Shown: positions 9,421-20,983 of the stretch, in pieces
How the letters are laid out: every line of letters begins with the position of its first letter
Numbering within the stretch: the first letter of the stretch is position 1
Assembly (NCBI RefSeq): GCF_003573695.1
Contig: NC_039358.1
Location: 195,698,150 to 195,762,149 of the forward strand
DNA from: Papaver somniferum
Lineage: Eukaryota; Streptophyta; Magnoliopsida; Ranunculales; Papaveraceae
Direction of reading: 5' to 3'
DNA: 64,000 nt
Notes under the pieces: model-generated
Databases searched by the model: none
What the model was told of the DNA's origin: nothing
Seen by the model: only the letters and a program-made list of their open reading frames with translations
Program-made: the position numbers and the translations under genes

Positions 9421-10990
9421 CAAACAAGTTTTGGAGGAAACATTACCCATCTTAGAGGATTCACCAGAGTATAAACTCAACGTGTTTCCTTTTGTCAAAC
9501 AACTTCCTTTTCCTACACAATTTCCTAACAAAGAAACGTTCTCAGTTTGGAAAGCCTCATCAGTTTGGGAGACCGTGTGAGTTTGGGAAACCCTACCCGT
9601 AGAATTATTAATACGTCGCTGCATGATTTGCATGCGATTACGTTTAAGCTCTTGTTCAGCCCTAAATTTTGCATCAGCCTCACTTTCAGGCATCTCATTC
9701 CCTAGGTTTAGAGCATCAAACTTATTTCTCTTCAACAAGTACTCACCATCCATCAGTTGATCACTAAGAGGAGTTGGAGTTGAACCAGTCCTAACAGATT
9801 TAGGAATCTTAGTTACTACCTCACCTGTCTTAGTTGATGATTCAATTTCACCCACTGAACCATCATTAACTAAAACTGAATTTGATGCATGAATTTGTTT
9901 AGTTCTTTCCAATTCAACATAAACAGCATCAAGTTCAGCTTGGGACTTAGCCATTGCAACCTCCAACTGCTGAGCCTTCTCTAGTTTAGCAACATACTCC
10001 ACATCAACATCTCCAGTTATACTAATATCTGTTGTTTCATTAGAAAACTGCTGTTTTTTTTTTTTTGCTAAGACAAGAAAATATATTGATAAAAAACTGC
10101 TGTTTTTTGCTGCTTTGAAGCCTTCTTACCCTTTTTCTTACGCTGCGCCACCTTCCATTTTGTACCTTGTTGGACCTCAGAACTAGATCGCTGTTGGACA
10201 GCTACAATCTGTTGTGTTGGAACTTGGTTATCCACATTGTTTTTGGCTTGTTTTCTACATTCCTGATCTGTATGACCAATTATCTTGCACTTAGAACAGA
10301 ATTTCGGAATCTTTTGAATCTCAACAGGTTGTAAGAAATCCACACCACCACCAGAAACATGGATAGCATCAGTAGCAGGCTCTGCGAAGTCAATATCCAC
10401 CAGAACTGCAGCAAAGTGACCATATTCATGAGCTAAAGTACGTTTATCAACAACTATAGGAGTACCCAGAGACTTTGCCATTGTTAACAGCGTTTTTCAG
10501 TCCAAAACTCCATTGAAAGTCCAGGAAAAGTAACCCATACCGAAGCATGAGAAGAACGTTGCTTCTCAGCATCAAAACCTGGAAACCATTCTATTAGGTT
10601 TAACTTCTGATGGCCAAAAAACCAAGCTTCTACGTTCATAATCTTATCTTTTGCTTCTTGAGATCTTAGCTTGATAATGAAGAAACCCCTGCTCATAGGG
10701 ATAAATTGTAATAACTCTTGCCCTAATTGCCATTTCTGTTCAAAATGATTTTTAACCTCTTGAAAGTTTATACCTTTTAGATCAAGACGACCTATAAGGC
10801 TACATTTCCAAATATCACAACCTTCATAATAGAATGAATCCGGAAGAACCACAGCTGGTTTTCCTTCTTTCACCGTGGGTTTTGGAAGAGTATTAATATC
10901 AATCATGGTTGTTGGAAGCTGTTGCTTTCCCCTCACTTGATCCGCATATGTCATGGTCTTTAACCTTGTTGTTTGAGCTTCATCACTCAT
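9418..10990 (-). pseudogene. LINE-A ORF1, nucleic-acid-binding protein (frameshifted)
   Basis: This would be an RNA-binding chaperone that packages LINE RNA. The start MSDEAQTT is at 10990. A DUF4283-like region spans about residues 45-200 (landmarks MSRGFFIIKL and WFPGFDAEKQ). The intact CCHC knuckle CSKCKIIGHTDQEC follows. After it come a basic KKGKKASK stretch, a helical Lys/Ala/Glu segment (EYVAKLEKAQQLEVAMAK) and a linker with SQT repeats. Breaks: a 1-base frameshift near 10488 at an A-run (EKRC then stop, with the frame continuing as LLTMAKSLG), and a 39-bp LINE-tail insertion plus duplicated target at 10044-10102, which shifts the frame again. The ORF ends in the TAATG overlap with ORF2. 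Confidence 0.9.
10054..10092 (-). mobile_element. 39-bp LINE 3'-end micro-insertion in LINE-A ORF1
   Basis: A run of 13 T followed by GCTAAGACAAGAAAATATAT is flanked by AAAACTGCTG at 10044-10053 and 10093-10102. In minus-strand sense this is only the last 26 or so nt of a LINE plus poly(A). It matches the end of LINE-D (TTTGCTAAGTC at about 48402-48412, then AAGAAAATATATTGATAAAAA) with about one mismatch. It is an extremely 5'-truncated insertion. Confidence 0.85.
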
Positions 10991-11175
10991 TCCAAATCAC
11001 CAAAAGATGATTGAAATCCGTGAAGAATAATGAAAAGAATTTTTTTTTTTTTGTAAAACCTTAACAAAAACGCCTTGGAGGGATTTTTTTCAGGAGAGAG
11101 AAAAAAAGTATCGCTACCTAGGATGTGATTTGGGAAACCTTGTAACCTTACAAGGAATGATTTTTCAGTTGAGGA
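10991..11175 (-). other. LINE-A 5' UTR
   Basis: This 185-bp leader lies between the element 5' end and the ORF1 ATG. It contains pyrimidine-rich stretches and an 18-nt inverted repeat at 11138-11155 (CCTTGTAA-CC-TTACAAGG). An internal promoter would be expected in a full-length plant LINE, but I see no diagnostic motif. Confidence 0.65.
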
Positions 11176-11188
11176 AAGTCAAATTTCA
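11176..11188. repeat. LINE-A target-site duplication, right copy
   Basis: AAGTCAAATTTCA is where the satellite resumes after the LINE-A 5' end. It matches 4018-4030. Confidence 0.85.
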
Positions 11189-14100
11189 GAATAGATGAAA
11201 GATGAAAGGCCAAGCAGAACTAATCCAAATCCTGACAAATTTCATCTATCTTGAATCAGATAGAAAGACAAAGCCAACATAAAAACAAAGAGTTCATAAA
11301 AATGTTGAATTTTATATACGTTAACTCAAAAAAGTCTACACATTTTTGTTATAAGTCGGAAATTGATTTCTGAGACTAAATTGTAAACTAGATAAACTTA
11401 TCTTTAACAGAAAAAGTTAGAAAAATGTATTTTAATTACAATTAATATGTTCTAAGACAATACGTCTAGTAAAAATTGCATTTCTATGTACGTTGATTCA
11501 AGAAAATATGAAGGAAGTCAAATGTCACAATAGAACAAGGATGAAAGACCATGCATAACTAATCCAAATCCTAAGAAATTTCATCTATCTTGAATCAAAT
11601 AGAAAGACAAAGCCAACACAAGAAAAAAGAGTTCATAAAAATGTTGAATTTTATACATGTTAACTCAAAAAAGTCTACACACTTCGTTATGAGTCGGAAA
11701 TTGATTTCTGAGGTTAAATTGTAAACTAAATAAACTCATCTTTAACATAAAAGTTTGAAAAATGTATTGTAATAAGAATTAATATGTTCTAAGGCAATAC
11801 ATCTAGTAAAAATTGCATTTCTATGTACGTTGATTCAAGAAAATATGAAGGAAGTCAAATTTCACAATAGATGAAGGTTGAAAGACCAAGCAGAACTAAT
11901 CCAAATCCTGACAAATTTCATCTATCTTGAATCAGATAGAAAGACAAAGCCAACAGAAAAAGAAAGAGTTCATAAAAATGTTGAATTTTATATACGTTTA
12001 CTCAAAAAAGTCTACACACTTCGTTATAAGTCGGAAATTGATTTCTGAGACTAAATTATAAACTAAATAAACTCATCTTTAACAGAAAAGTTTGCAAAAT
12101 GTATTGTAATCAGAATTATTATGTTCTAAGGCAATACGTCTAGTAAAAATTGCATTTCTATGTACGTTGATTCTTGAAAATATGAAGGAAGTCAAATTTC
12201 ACAATAGAAGAAGGTTGAAAGACCAAGCAGAACTAATCCAAATTCTTACAAATTTCATCAATCTTGAATCAGATAGAAAGACAAAGCCAACACAAAAGGA
12301 AAGAGTTCATAAAAATGTTAAATTTTATATATGTTAACTGAAAAAGTCTACACACTTCGTTATAAGTCGGAAGTTGAATTCTGAGACTAAATTGTAAACT
12401 AGATAAATTCATCTTTAACAGAAAGAGTTTGAAAAATATATTGTAATTACTATTAATATGTTCTAAGGTAATACCTCTAATAAAAATTTCATTTCTATGT
12501 ACGTTGATTCAAGAAAATATCAAGGAAGTCAAATTTCACAATAGATGAAAGATGAAAGGCCAAGCAGAACTAATCCAAATCCTGACAAATTTCATCTATC
12601 TTGAATCAGATAGAAAGACAAAGCCAACATAAAAAGAAAGAGTTCATAAAAATGTTTAATTTTTTATACGTTAACTCATAAAAGTCTACACATTTCGTTA
12701 TAAGTCCGAAATCGATTTTTGAGACTAAATTGTAAACTAGATAAACTCATCTTTAACAGAAAAAGTTTGAAAAATGTATTGTAATTACAATTAATATGTT
12801 CTAAGGCAATACGTCTAGTAAAAATTGCATTTCTATGTTTGTTGATTCAAGAAAATATGAAGGAAGTCAAATTTCACAATAGAAGAAAGATGAAAGGCCA
12901 TGTAGAACTAATCCAAATCCTAACATATTTCATCTATCTTGAATCAAATAGAAAGACAAAGCCAACACAAAAAGAAAGAGTTCATAAAAATGTTGAATTT
13001 TATAATCGGAAGTTGATTTTTGAGACTAAATTGTAAACTAGATAAATTCATCTTTAACAGAAAAAGTTTGAAAAATATATTGTAATTACTATTAATATGT
13101 TCCAAGGTAATACCTCTAATAAAAATTTCATTTCTATGTACGTTGATTCAAGAAAATATCAAGGAAGTCAAATTTCACAATAGATGAAAGATGAAAGGCC
13201 AAGCAGAACTAATCCAAATCCTGACAAATTTCATCTATCTTGAATCCGATAGAAAGACAAAGCCAACATAAAAAGAAAGAGTTCATTAAAATGTTGAATT
13301 TTATATACGTTAACTCAAAAAAGTCTACGCATTTCGTTATAAGTCGGAAATTGATTTCGGAGAATAAATTGTCAACTAGATAAACTTATCTTTACCAGAA
13401 AAGTTAGAAAAATGTATTGTAATTACAATTAATATGTTCTAAGGGATTACGTCTAGTACAAATTGCATTTCTATGTACGTTGATTCAAGAAAATATGAAG
13501 GAAGTAAAATTTCACAATAGATGAAGGTTGAAAGACCAAGCAGAACTAATCCAAATCCTGATAAATTTCATCTATCTTGAATCAGATAGAAAGACAAAGC
13601 CAACAGAAAAAGAACGAGTTCATAAAAATGTTGAATTTTATATATGTTAACTCAAAAAAGTCTACACACTTCGTTATAAGTCGGAAATTGATTTCTGAGA
13701 CTAAATTGTAAATTAAATAAACTCATCTTTAAATGAAAAGTTTGAAAAATGTATTGTAATCAGAATTAATATGTTCTAAGGCAATACATCTAGTAAAAAT
13801 TGCATTTCTATGTACGTTGATTCAAGAAAATATGAAGGAAGTCAAATTTCACAATAGAAGAAGGTTGAAAGACCAAGCAGAACTAATCCAAATCCTGACA
13901 AATTTCATCTATCTTGAATCAGATAGAAAGACAAAGCCAACACAAAGGGAAAGAGTTCATAAAAATGTTAAATTTTATATATGTTAACTGAAAACAGTCT
14001 ACACACTTCGTTATAAGTCGAAAGTTGAATTCTGAGACTAAATTGTAAACTAGATAAATTTATCTTTAACAGAAAAGTTTGAAAAATATATTTTAATTAC

Positions 14101-17100
14101 AGTTAATATGTTCTAAGGTAATACCTCTAATAAAAATTTCATTTCTATGTACGTTGATTCAAGAAAATATCAAGGAAGTCAAATTTCACAATAGATGAAA
14201 GATGAAAGGCCAAGCAGAACTAATCCAAATCCTGACAAATTTCATCTATCTTGAATCAGATAGAAAGACAAAGCCAACATAAAAAGAAAGAGTTCATAAA
14301 AATGTTGAATTTTATATTCGTTAACTCAAAAAAGTCTACACATTTTTGTTATAAGTCGGAAATTGATTTCTGAGACTAAATTGTAAACTAGATAAACTTA
14401 TCTTTAACAGAAAAAGTTAGAAAAATGTAGTTTAATTACAATTAATATGTTCTAAGACAATACGTCTACTAAAAATTGCATTTCCATGTACGTTGATTCA
14501 AGAAAATATGAAGGAAGTCAAACGTCACAATAGAACAAGGATGAAAGACCATGCATAACTAATCCAAATCCTAAGAAATTTCATCTATTTTGAATCAAAT
14601 AGAAAGACAAAGCCAACACAAGAAGAAAGAGTTCATAAAAATGTTGAATATTATACATGTTAACTCAAAAAAGTCTACACACTTCGTTATGAGTCGGAAA
14701 TTGATTTCTGAGGTTAAATTGTAAACTAAATAAACTCATCTTTAACATAAAAGTTTGAAAAATGTATTGTAATAAGAATTAATATGTTCTAAGGCAATAC
14801 ATCTAGTAAAAATTGCATTTCTATGTACGTTGATTCAAGAAAATATGAAGGAAGTCAAATTTCACAATAGATGAAGGTTGAAAGACCAAGCAGAACTAAT
14901 CCAAATCCTGACAAATTTCATCTATCTTGAATCAGATAGAAACAAAGCCAACAGAAAAAGAAAGAGTTCATTAAAATGTTGAATTTTATCTACGTTTACT
15001 CAAAAAACTCTACACACTTCGTTATAAGTCGGAAATTGATTTCTGAGACTAAATTATAAACTAAATAAACTCATCTTTAAAAGAAAAGTTTGCAAAATGT
15101 ATTTTAATCAGAATTAATATGTTCTAAGGCAATACGTCTAGTAAAAATTGCATTTCTATGTACGTTGATTCAAGAAAATATGAAGGAAGTCAAATTTCAC
15201 AATAGAAGAAGGTTGAAAGACCAAGCAGAACTAATCCAAATTCTTACAAATTTCATCAATCTTGAGTCAAATAGAAAGACAAAGCCAACACAAAAGGAAA
15301 GAGTTCATAAAAATGTTAAATTTTATACATGTTAACTGAAAAAAGTCCACACACTTCGTTATAAGTCAGAAGTTGAATTCTGAGACTAAATTGTAAACTA
15401 GATAAATTAATCTTTAACAGAAAAGTTTGAAAAAATATATTGTAATTACACTTAATATGTTCTAAGGTAATACCTCTAATAAAAATTTCATTTCTATGTA
15501 AGTTGATTCAAGAAAATATCAAGGAAGTCAAATTTCACAATAGATGAAAGATGAAAGGACAAGCAGAACTAATCCAAATCCTGACAAATTTCATCTATCG
15601 TGAATCAGATAGAAAGACAAAGCCAACATAAAAAGAAAGAGTTCATTAAAATGTTGAATTTTATATACGTTACTCAAAAAAGTCTACACATTTCTTTATA
15701 AGTCGGAAATTGATTTCTGAGAATAAATTGTAAACTAGATAAACTTATCTTTACCAGAAAAAGTTAGAAAAATGTATTGTAATTACAATTAATATGTTCT
15801 AAGGCAATACGTCTAGTACAAATTGCATTTCTATATACTTTGATTCAACAAAATATGAAGGAAGTCAAATTTCACAATAGATGAAGGTTGAAAGACCAAG
15901 CAGAACTAATCCAAATCCTGATAAATTTCATCTATCTTGAATCAGATAGAAAGAAAAAGCCAACAGAAAAAGAACGAGTTCATAAAAATGTTGAATTTTA
16001 TATACGTTAACTCAAAAAAGTCTACACACTTCTTTATAAGTCGGAAATTTATTTCTGAACTAAATTGTAAATTAAATAAACTCATCTTTAAATAAAAATT
16101 TTGAAAAATGTATTGTAATCAGAATTAATATGTTCTAAGGCAATACGTCTAGTAAAAATTGCATTTCTATGTACGTTGATTCAAGAAAATATGAAGGAAG
16201 TCAAATTTCACAATAGAAGAAGGTTGAAAGACCAGGCAGAACTTAGCCAAATCCTGACAAATTTCATCTATCTTGAATCAGATAGAAAGACAAAGCCAAC
16301 ACAAAAGGAAAGAGTTCATAAAAATGTTAAATTTTATATATGTTAACTGAAAACAGTCTACACACTTCGTTATAAGTCGGAAGTTGAATTCTGAGACTAA
16401 ATTGTAAACTAGTTAAATTTATCTTTAACAGAAAAGTTTGAAAAATATATTTTAATTACAATTAATATGTTCTAAGGTAATACCTCTAATAAAAATTTCA
16501 TTTCTATGAACGTTGATTCAAGAAAATATCAAGGAAGTCAAATTTCACAAAAGAAGAAAGATGAAAGATCATGCAGAACTAATCCAAATCCTAACAAATT
16601 TCATCTATCTTGAATCAAATAGAAAGACAAAGCCAACACAAAAAGAAAGAGTTCATAAAAATGTTGAATTTTATATACGTTAACTCAAAATAGTCTACAC
16701 ACTTCGTTATAATTGAAAGTTTATTTTAGAGACTAAATTGTAAACTAGATAAATTCATCTTTAACAGAAAAAGTTTGAAAAATATATTGTAATTACTATT
16801 AATATGTTCTAAAGTAATACCACTAATAAAAATTTCATTTCTATGTACGTTGATTCAAGAAAATATCAAGGAAGTCAAATTTCACAATAGATGAAAGATG
16901 AAATGCCAAGCAGAACTAATCCAAATCCTGACAAATTTCATCTATCTTGAATCAGATAGAAAGACAAAGCCAATATAAAAAGAAAGAGTTCATAAAAATG
17001 TTTAATTTTTTATACGTTAACTCAAAAAAGTCTACACATTTCGTTATAAGTCGGAAATCAATTTTTGAGACTAAATTGTAAACTAGATAAACTCATCTTT

Positions 17101-20100
17101 AACAGAAAAAGTTTGAAAAATGTATTGTATTACAATTAATATGTTCTAAGGCAATACGTCTAGTAAAAATTGCATTTCGATGTACGTTGATTCAAGAAAA
17201 TATGAAGGAAGTCAAATTTCACAATAGAAGAAAGATGAAAGGCCATGTAGAACTAATCCAAATCCTAACATATTTCATCTATCTTGAATCAAATAGAAAG
17301 ACAAAGCCAACATAAAAAGAAAGAGTTCATAAAAATGTTGAATTTTATATACGTTAACTCAAAAAAGTCAAAACATTTCGTTATAAGTCAGAAATTGATT
17401 TCTGAGACTAAATTGTAAACTAGATAAACTTATCTTTAACAGAAAAAGTTAGAAAAATGTATTGTAATTACAATTAATATGTTTTAAGGCAATACGTCTA
17501 GTAAAAATTGCATTTCTATGTACGTTGATTCAAGAAAATATGAAGGAAGTTAAATGTCACAATAGAACAAGGATGAAAGACCATGCATAACTAATCCAAA
17601 TCCTAAAAAATTTCATCTATCTTGAATCAGATAGAAAGACAAAGCCAATACCAAAATAAAGAGTTCATAAATATGTTGAATTTTATATACGTTAAATCAA
17701 AATAGTCTACACACTTCGTTATAAGTCGGAAGTTGATTTTTTAGACTAAATTGTAAACTAGATAAATTCATCTTTAACAGAAAAAGTTTGAAAAATATAT
17801 TGTAATTACTATTAATATGTTCTAAGGTAATACCTCTAATAAAAAATTCATTTCTATGTACGTTGATTCAAGAAAATATCAAGGAAGTCAAATTTCACAA
17901 TAGAAGAAAGTTGAAAGACCAAGCAGAACTAATCCAAATCCTAACAAATTTCACCTATCTTGAATGAGATAGAAAGACAACGCCAATATTAAAATAAAGA
18001 GTTTATAAATATGTTGAATTTTATATACGTTAACTCAAAATAGTCTACACACTTCGTTATAAGTCGGAAGTTGATTTCTGAGACTAAATTGTAAACTAGA
18101 TAAACTCATCTTTACTAGAAAAAGTTTGAAAAATATATTGTAATTACCATTAATATGTTCTAAGGTAATACCTCTAATAAAAATTTCATTTCTATGTACG
18201 TTGATTCAAGAAAATATCAAGGATGTCAAATTTCACAATAGAAGAAAGATGAAAGATCATGCAGAACTAATCCAAGCCCTAACAAATTTCATCTATCTTT
18301 AGTCAAATAGAAAGACAAAGCTAACATAAAAAGAAAGAGTTCATAAAAATGTTTAATTTTTTTATACGTTAACTCAAAAAAGTCTACACATTTCGTTATA
18401 AGTCGGAAATCGATTTTTGAGACTAAATTGTAAACTAGATAAACTCATCTTTAACAGAAAAAGTTTGAAAAATGTATTGTAATTACAATTAATATTTTCT
18501 AAGGCAATACGTCTAGTAAAAATTGCATTTCTATGTACGTTGATTCTAGAAAATATCAAGGAAGTCAAATTTCACAATAGAAGAAAGATGAAAGGCAATG
18601 CAGAACTAATCCAAATCCTAACAAATTTCATCTATCTTGAATCAAATAGAAAGACAAAGCCAACATAAAAAGAAAGAGTTCATTAAAATGTTGAATTTTA
18701 TATACGTTAACTCAAAAAAGTCTACACATTTCGTTATAAGTCGGAAATCGATTTCTGAGACTAAATTGTAAACTAGATAAACTCATCTTTAACAGAAAAA
18801 GTTTGAAAAATGTATTGTAATTACAATTAATATGTTCTAAGGCAATACGTCTAGTAAAAATTGCATTTCTATGTACGTTGATTCACGAAAATATCAAGGA
18901 AGTCAAATTTCACAATAGAAGAAAGATGAAAGGCCATGCAGAACTAATCCAAATCCTAACAAATTTTATCTATCTTGAATCAAATAGAAAGACAAAGCCA
19001 ACATAAAAAGAAAGAGTTCATAAAAATGTTGAATTTTATATACGTTAACTCAAAAAAGTCTACACATTTCGTTATAAATCGGAAATCGATTTCTGAGACT
19101 AAGTTGTAAACTAGATAAACTCATCTTTAACAGAAAAAGTTTAAAAAATGTATTGTGATTACAATTAATATGTTCTAAGGCAATACGTCTAGTAAAAATT
19201 GCATTTCTATGTACGTTGATTCAAGAAAATATGAAGGAAGACAAATTTCACAATAGAACAAGGGACCATGCAGAACTAATCCAAATCCTAACAAATTTCA
19301 TCTATCTTGAATCAAATGGAAAGGCAAAGCTAACACAAGAAGAAAGAGTTCATAAAAATGTTGAATTTTATATATGTTAACTCAAAAAAGTCTACACATT
19401 TCGTTATAAGTCGGAAATTGATTTCTGAGACTAAATCGTAAACTAGATAAACTCATCTTTAACATAAAAAGTTTAAAAAATGTATTGTGATTACAATTAA
19501 TATGTTCTAAGGCAATACGTCTAGTAAAAATTGCATTTCTATGTACGTTGATTCAGGAAAATATGAAGGAAGACAAATTTCACAATAAAACAAGGATGAA
19601 AGACCATGCAGAACTAATCCAAATCCTAACAAATTTCATCTATCTTGAATCAAATGGAAAGAAAAAGCTAACACAAGAAGAAAGAGTTCATAAAAGTGTT
19701 GAATTTTATATATGTTAACTCAAAAAAGTCTACACACTTCGTTATCAGTCGGAAATTGATTTCTCAGACTAAATTTTAAACTAAATAAACTCATCTTTAA
19801 TAGAAAAAGTTTGAAAAATGTATTGTAATTACAATTAATATGTTCTTAGGTAATACGTCTAGTAAAAATTTCATTTCTATGCATGTTGATTCAAGAAAAT
19901 ATCAAGGAAGTCAAATTTCACAATAGAAGAAAGATGAAAGATCATGCAAAACTAATCCAAATCCTAACAAATTTCATCTATCCTGAATCAAATAGAAAGA
20001 CAAAGCCAACATAAAAAGAAATAGTTCATAAAAATGTTTAATTTTTTATACGTCAACTCAAAAAAGTCTACACATTTCGTTATAAGTCGGAAATCGATTT

Positions 20101-20450
20101 CTGAGACTAAATTGTAAACTAGATAAACTCATCTTTAACAGAAAAAGTTTGAAAAATGTATTGTAATTACAATTAATATGTTCTAAGGCAATACGACTAG
20201 TAAAAATTGCATTTCTATGTACGTTGATTCAAGAACATATCAAGGAAGTCAAATTTCACAATAGAAGAAAGATGAAAGGCCATGCAGAACTAATCCAAAT
20301 CCTAACAAATTTTATCTATCTTGAATCAAATAGAAAGACAAAGCCAACATAAAAAGAAAGAGTTCATAAGAATGTTGAATTTTATATACGTTAACTCAAA
20401 AAAGTCTACGCATTTCGTTATAAGACGGAAATTGATTTCTGAGACTAAAT

Positions 20451-20466
20451 TGTAAACTAGATAAAA
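20451..20466. repeat. LINE-B target-site duplication, left copy (imperfect)
   Basis: TGTAAACTAGATAAAA precedes the LINE-B 5' end. The sequence after its poly(A) (28785-28800) is TGTAAAATAACTAAAC, matching at 12 of the first 15 positions. The differences fit an old insertion. Confidence 0.6.
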
Positions 20467-20599
20467 CATATTTTTCATTTTCTTGAATTCCTGGTCATAG
20501 AGGAGGGGTATTATGAGGAGAAAGAAAATCTGGCGATTTTCCTAGGGTTTTGTGCGTTTTTCAATTTTCTTCTTCAATTATTGTTTAATCTTCAGATTA
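20467..20599 (+). other. LINE-B 5' UTR
   Basis: This 133-bp leader contains CTGGCGATTTTCCTAGGG and TTTTGTGCGTTTTTC. LINE-C has nearly the same string in its leader (CTGGCGACTTCCTTAGGG, then TTTTGTGCG), and NA-2 has GGCGATTTTC. It is a candidate internal promoter or RNA element shared by autonomous and non-autonomous members. Confidence 0.6.
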
Positions 20600-20775
20600 A
20601 TGATAACTGAGGAAACTGTGTTACGTATTACGAATGGATCACCAACTCCAACCTTTGCGGAAAAAGTGAAGGTACGTCAAACTTTACAGCTTACGGCTGT
20701 TGATGTTAGTAGTCTGCCAAATCCCACGTTAATTAATAGAGAACCATCTTTGGTAATCCCTACCGATTTTTACCT

Positions 20776-20789
20776 GGAAGGTTGTAAGC
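20776..20789. repeat. NA-2 target-site duplication, left copy
   Basis: GGAAGGTTGTAAGC lies in LINE-B ORF1 just before the NA-2 T-run. It is perfectly repeated at 23062-23075. Confidence 0.95.
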
Positions 20790-20854
20790 TTTTTTTTTTT
20801 TGCTAGGTCAAAATGGTTTATTAAAGGAAAAAAATGTAATTACAGAATTACAAA

Positions 20855-20878
20855 GTGGGAGGCTCAAGGCCTCCCCAC
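20855..20878 (-). other. 3' UTR hairpin of NA-2
   Basis: In sense direction it reads GTGGGGAGGC, loop CTTGA, GCCTCCCAC, with one bulged G. NA-1 has the homologous hairpin closed by A-T (ATGG/CCAT) where this one is closed by G-C (GTGG/CCAC). That is a compensatory pair change supporting a selected RNA structure. It may be a recognition element for ORF1 protein or for reverse transcriptase. Confidence 0.7.
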
Positions 20879-20983
20879 CCCCATAAACCAAAGGGGAGAA
20901 AAATTAACATCAAAAGTCACTAGAAACTCATAAAATAAGCTCATAAACTCAAATAACTAACAAAAAAGAAGAAAAATAGGAAC

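Larger units (their letters stand above)
4031..11175 (-). mobile_element. LINE-A, full-length degraded plant L1-type LINE
   Basis: This is a minus-strand non-LTR retrotransposon inside the satellite. It starts at the left with a T-run and ends with a 5' UTR at the right. It is flanked by a 13-bp duplication of satellite sequence. Without the nested NA-1 insertion and its duplicated target it measures about 5.95 kb. This matches LINE-B and LINE-C (about 6.0 kb), so it is taken as full length. Order in sense direction: 5' UTR, ORF1, TAATG overlap, ORF2, a short 3' UTR with a 6-bp-stem hairpin, poly(A). Frameshifts, stops and two insertions have inactivated it. Its proteins differ clearly from those of LINE-B, C and D, so it belongs to a separate subfamily. 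Confidence 0.93.
11176..20466 (+). repeat. Satellite block S2
   Basis: About 27 monomers lie in the same orientation as S1. From 11.2 to about 18 kb A and B types mix, and distinctive variants recur at a long period. The variant TCACAATAGAACAAGG lies at 11525, 14525 and 17557, steps of 3000 and 3032 bp (about nine monomers). A 301-bp short monomer occurs near 13005. From about 18.4 to 20.4 kb the array is more homogeneous and mostly A type. No gene is present. It ends at the LINE-B insertion. Confidence 0.94.
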
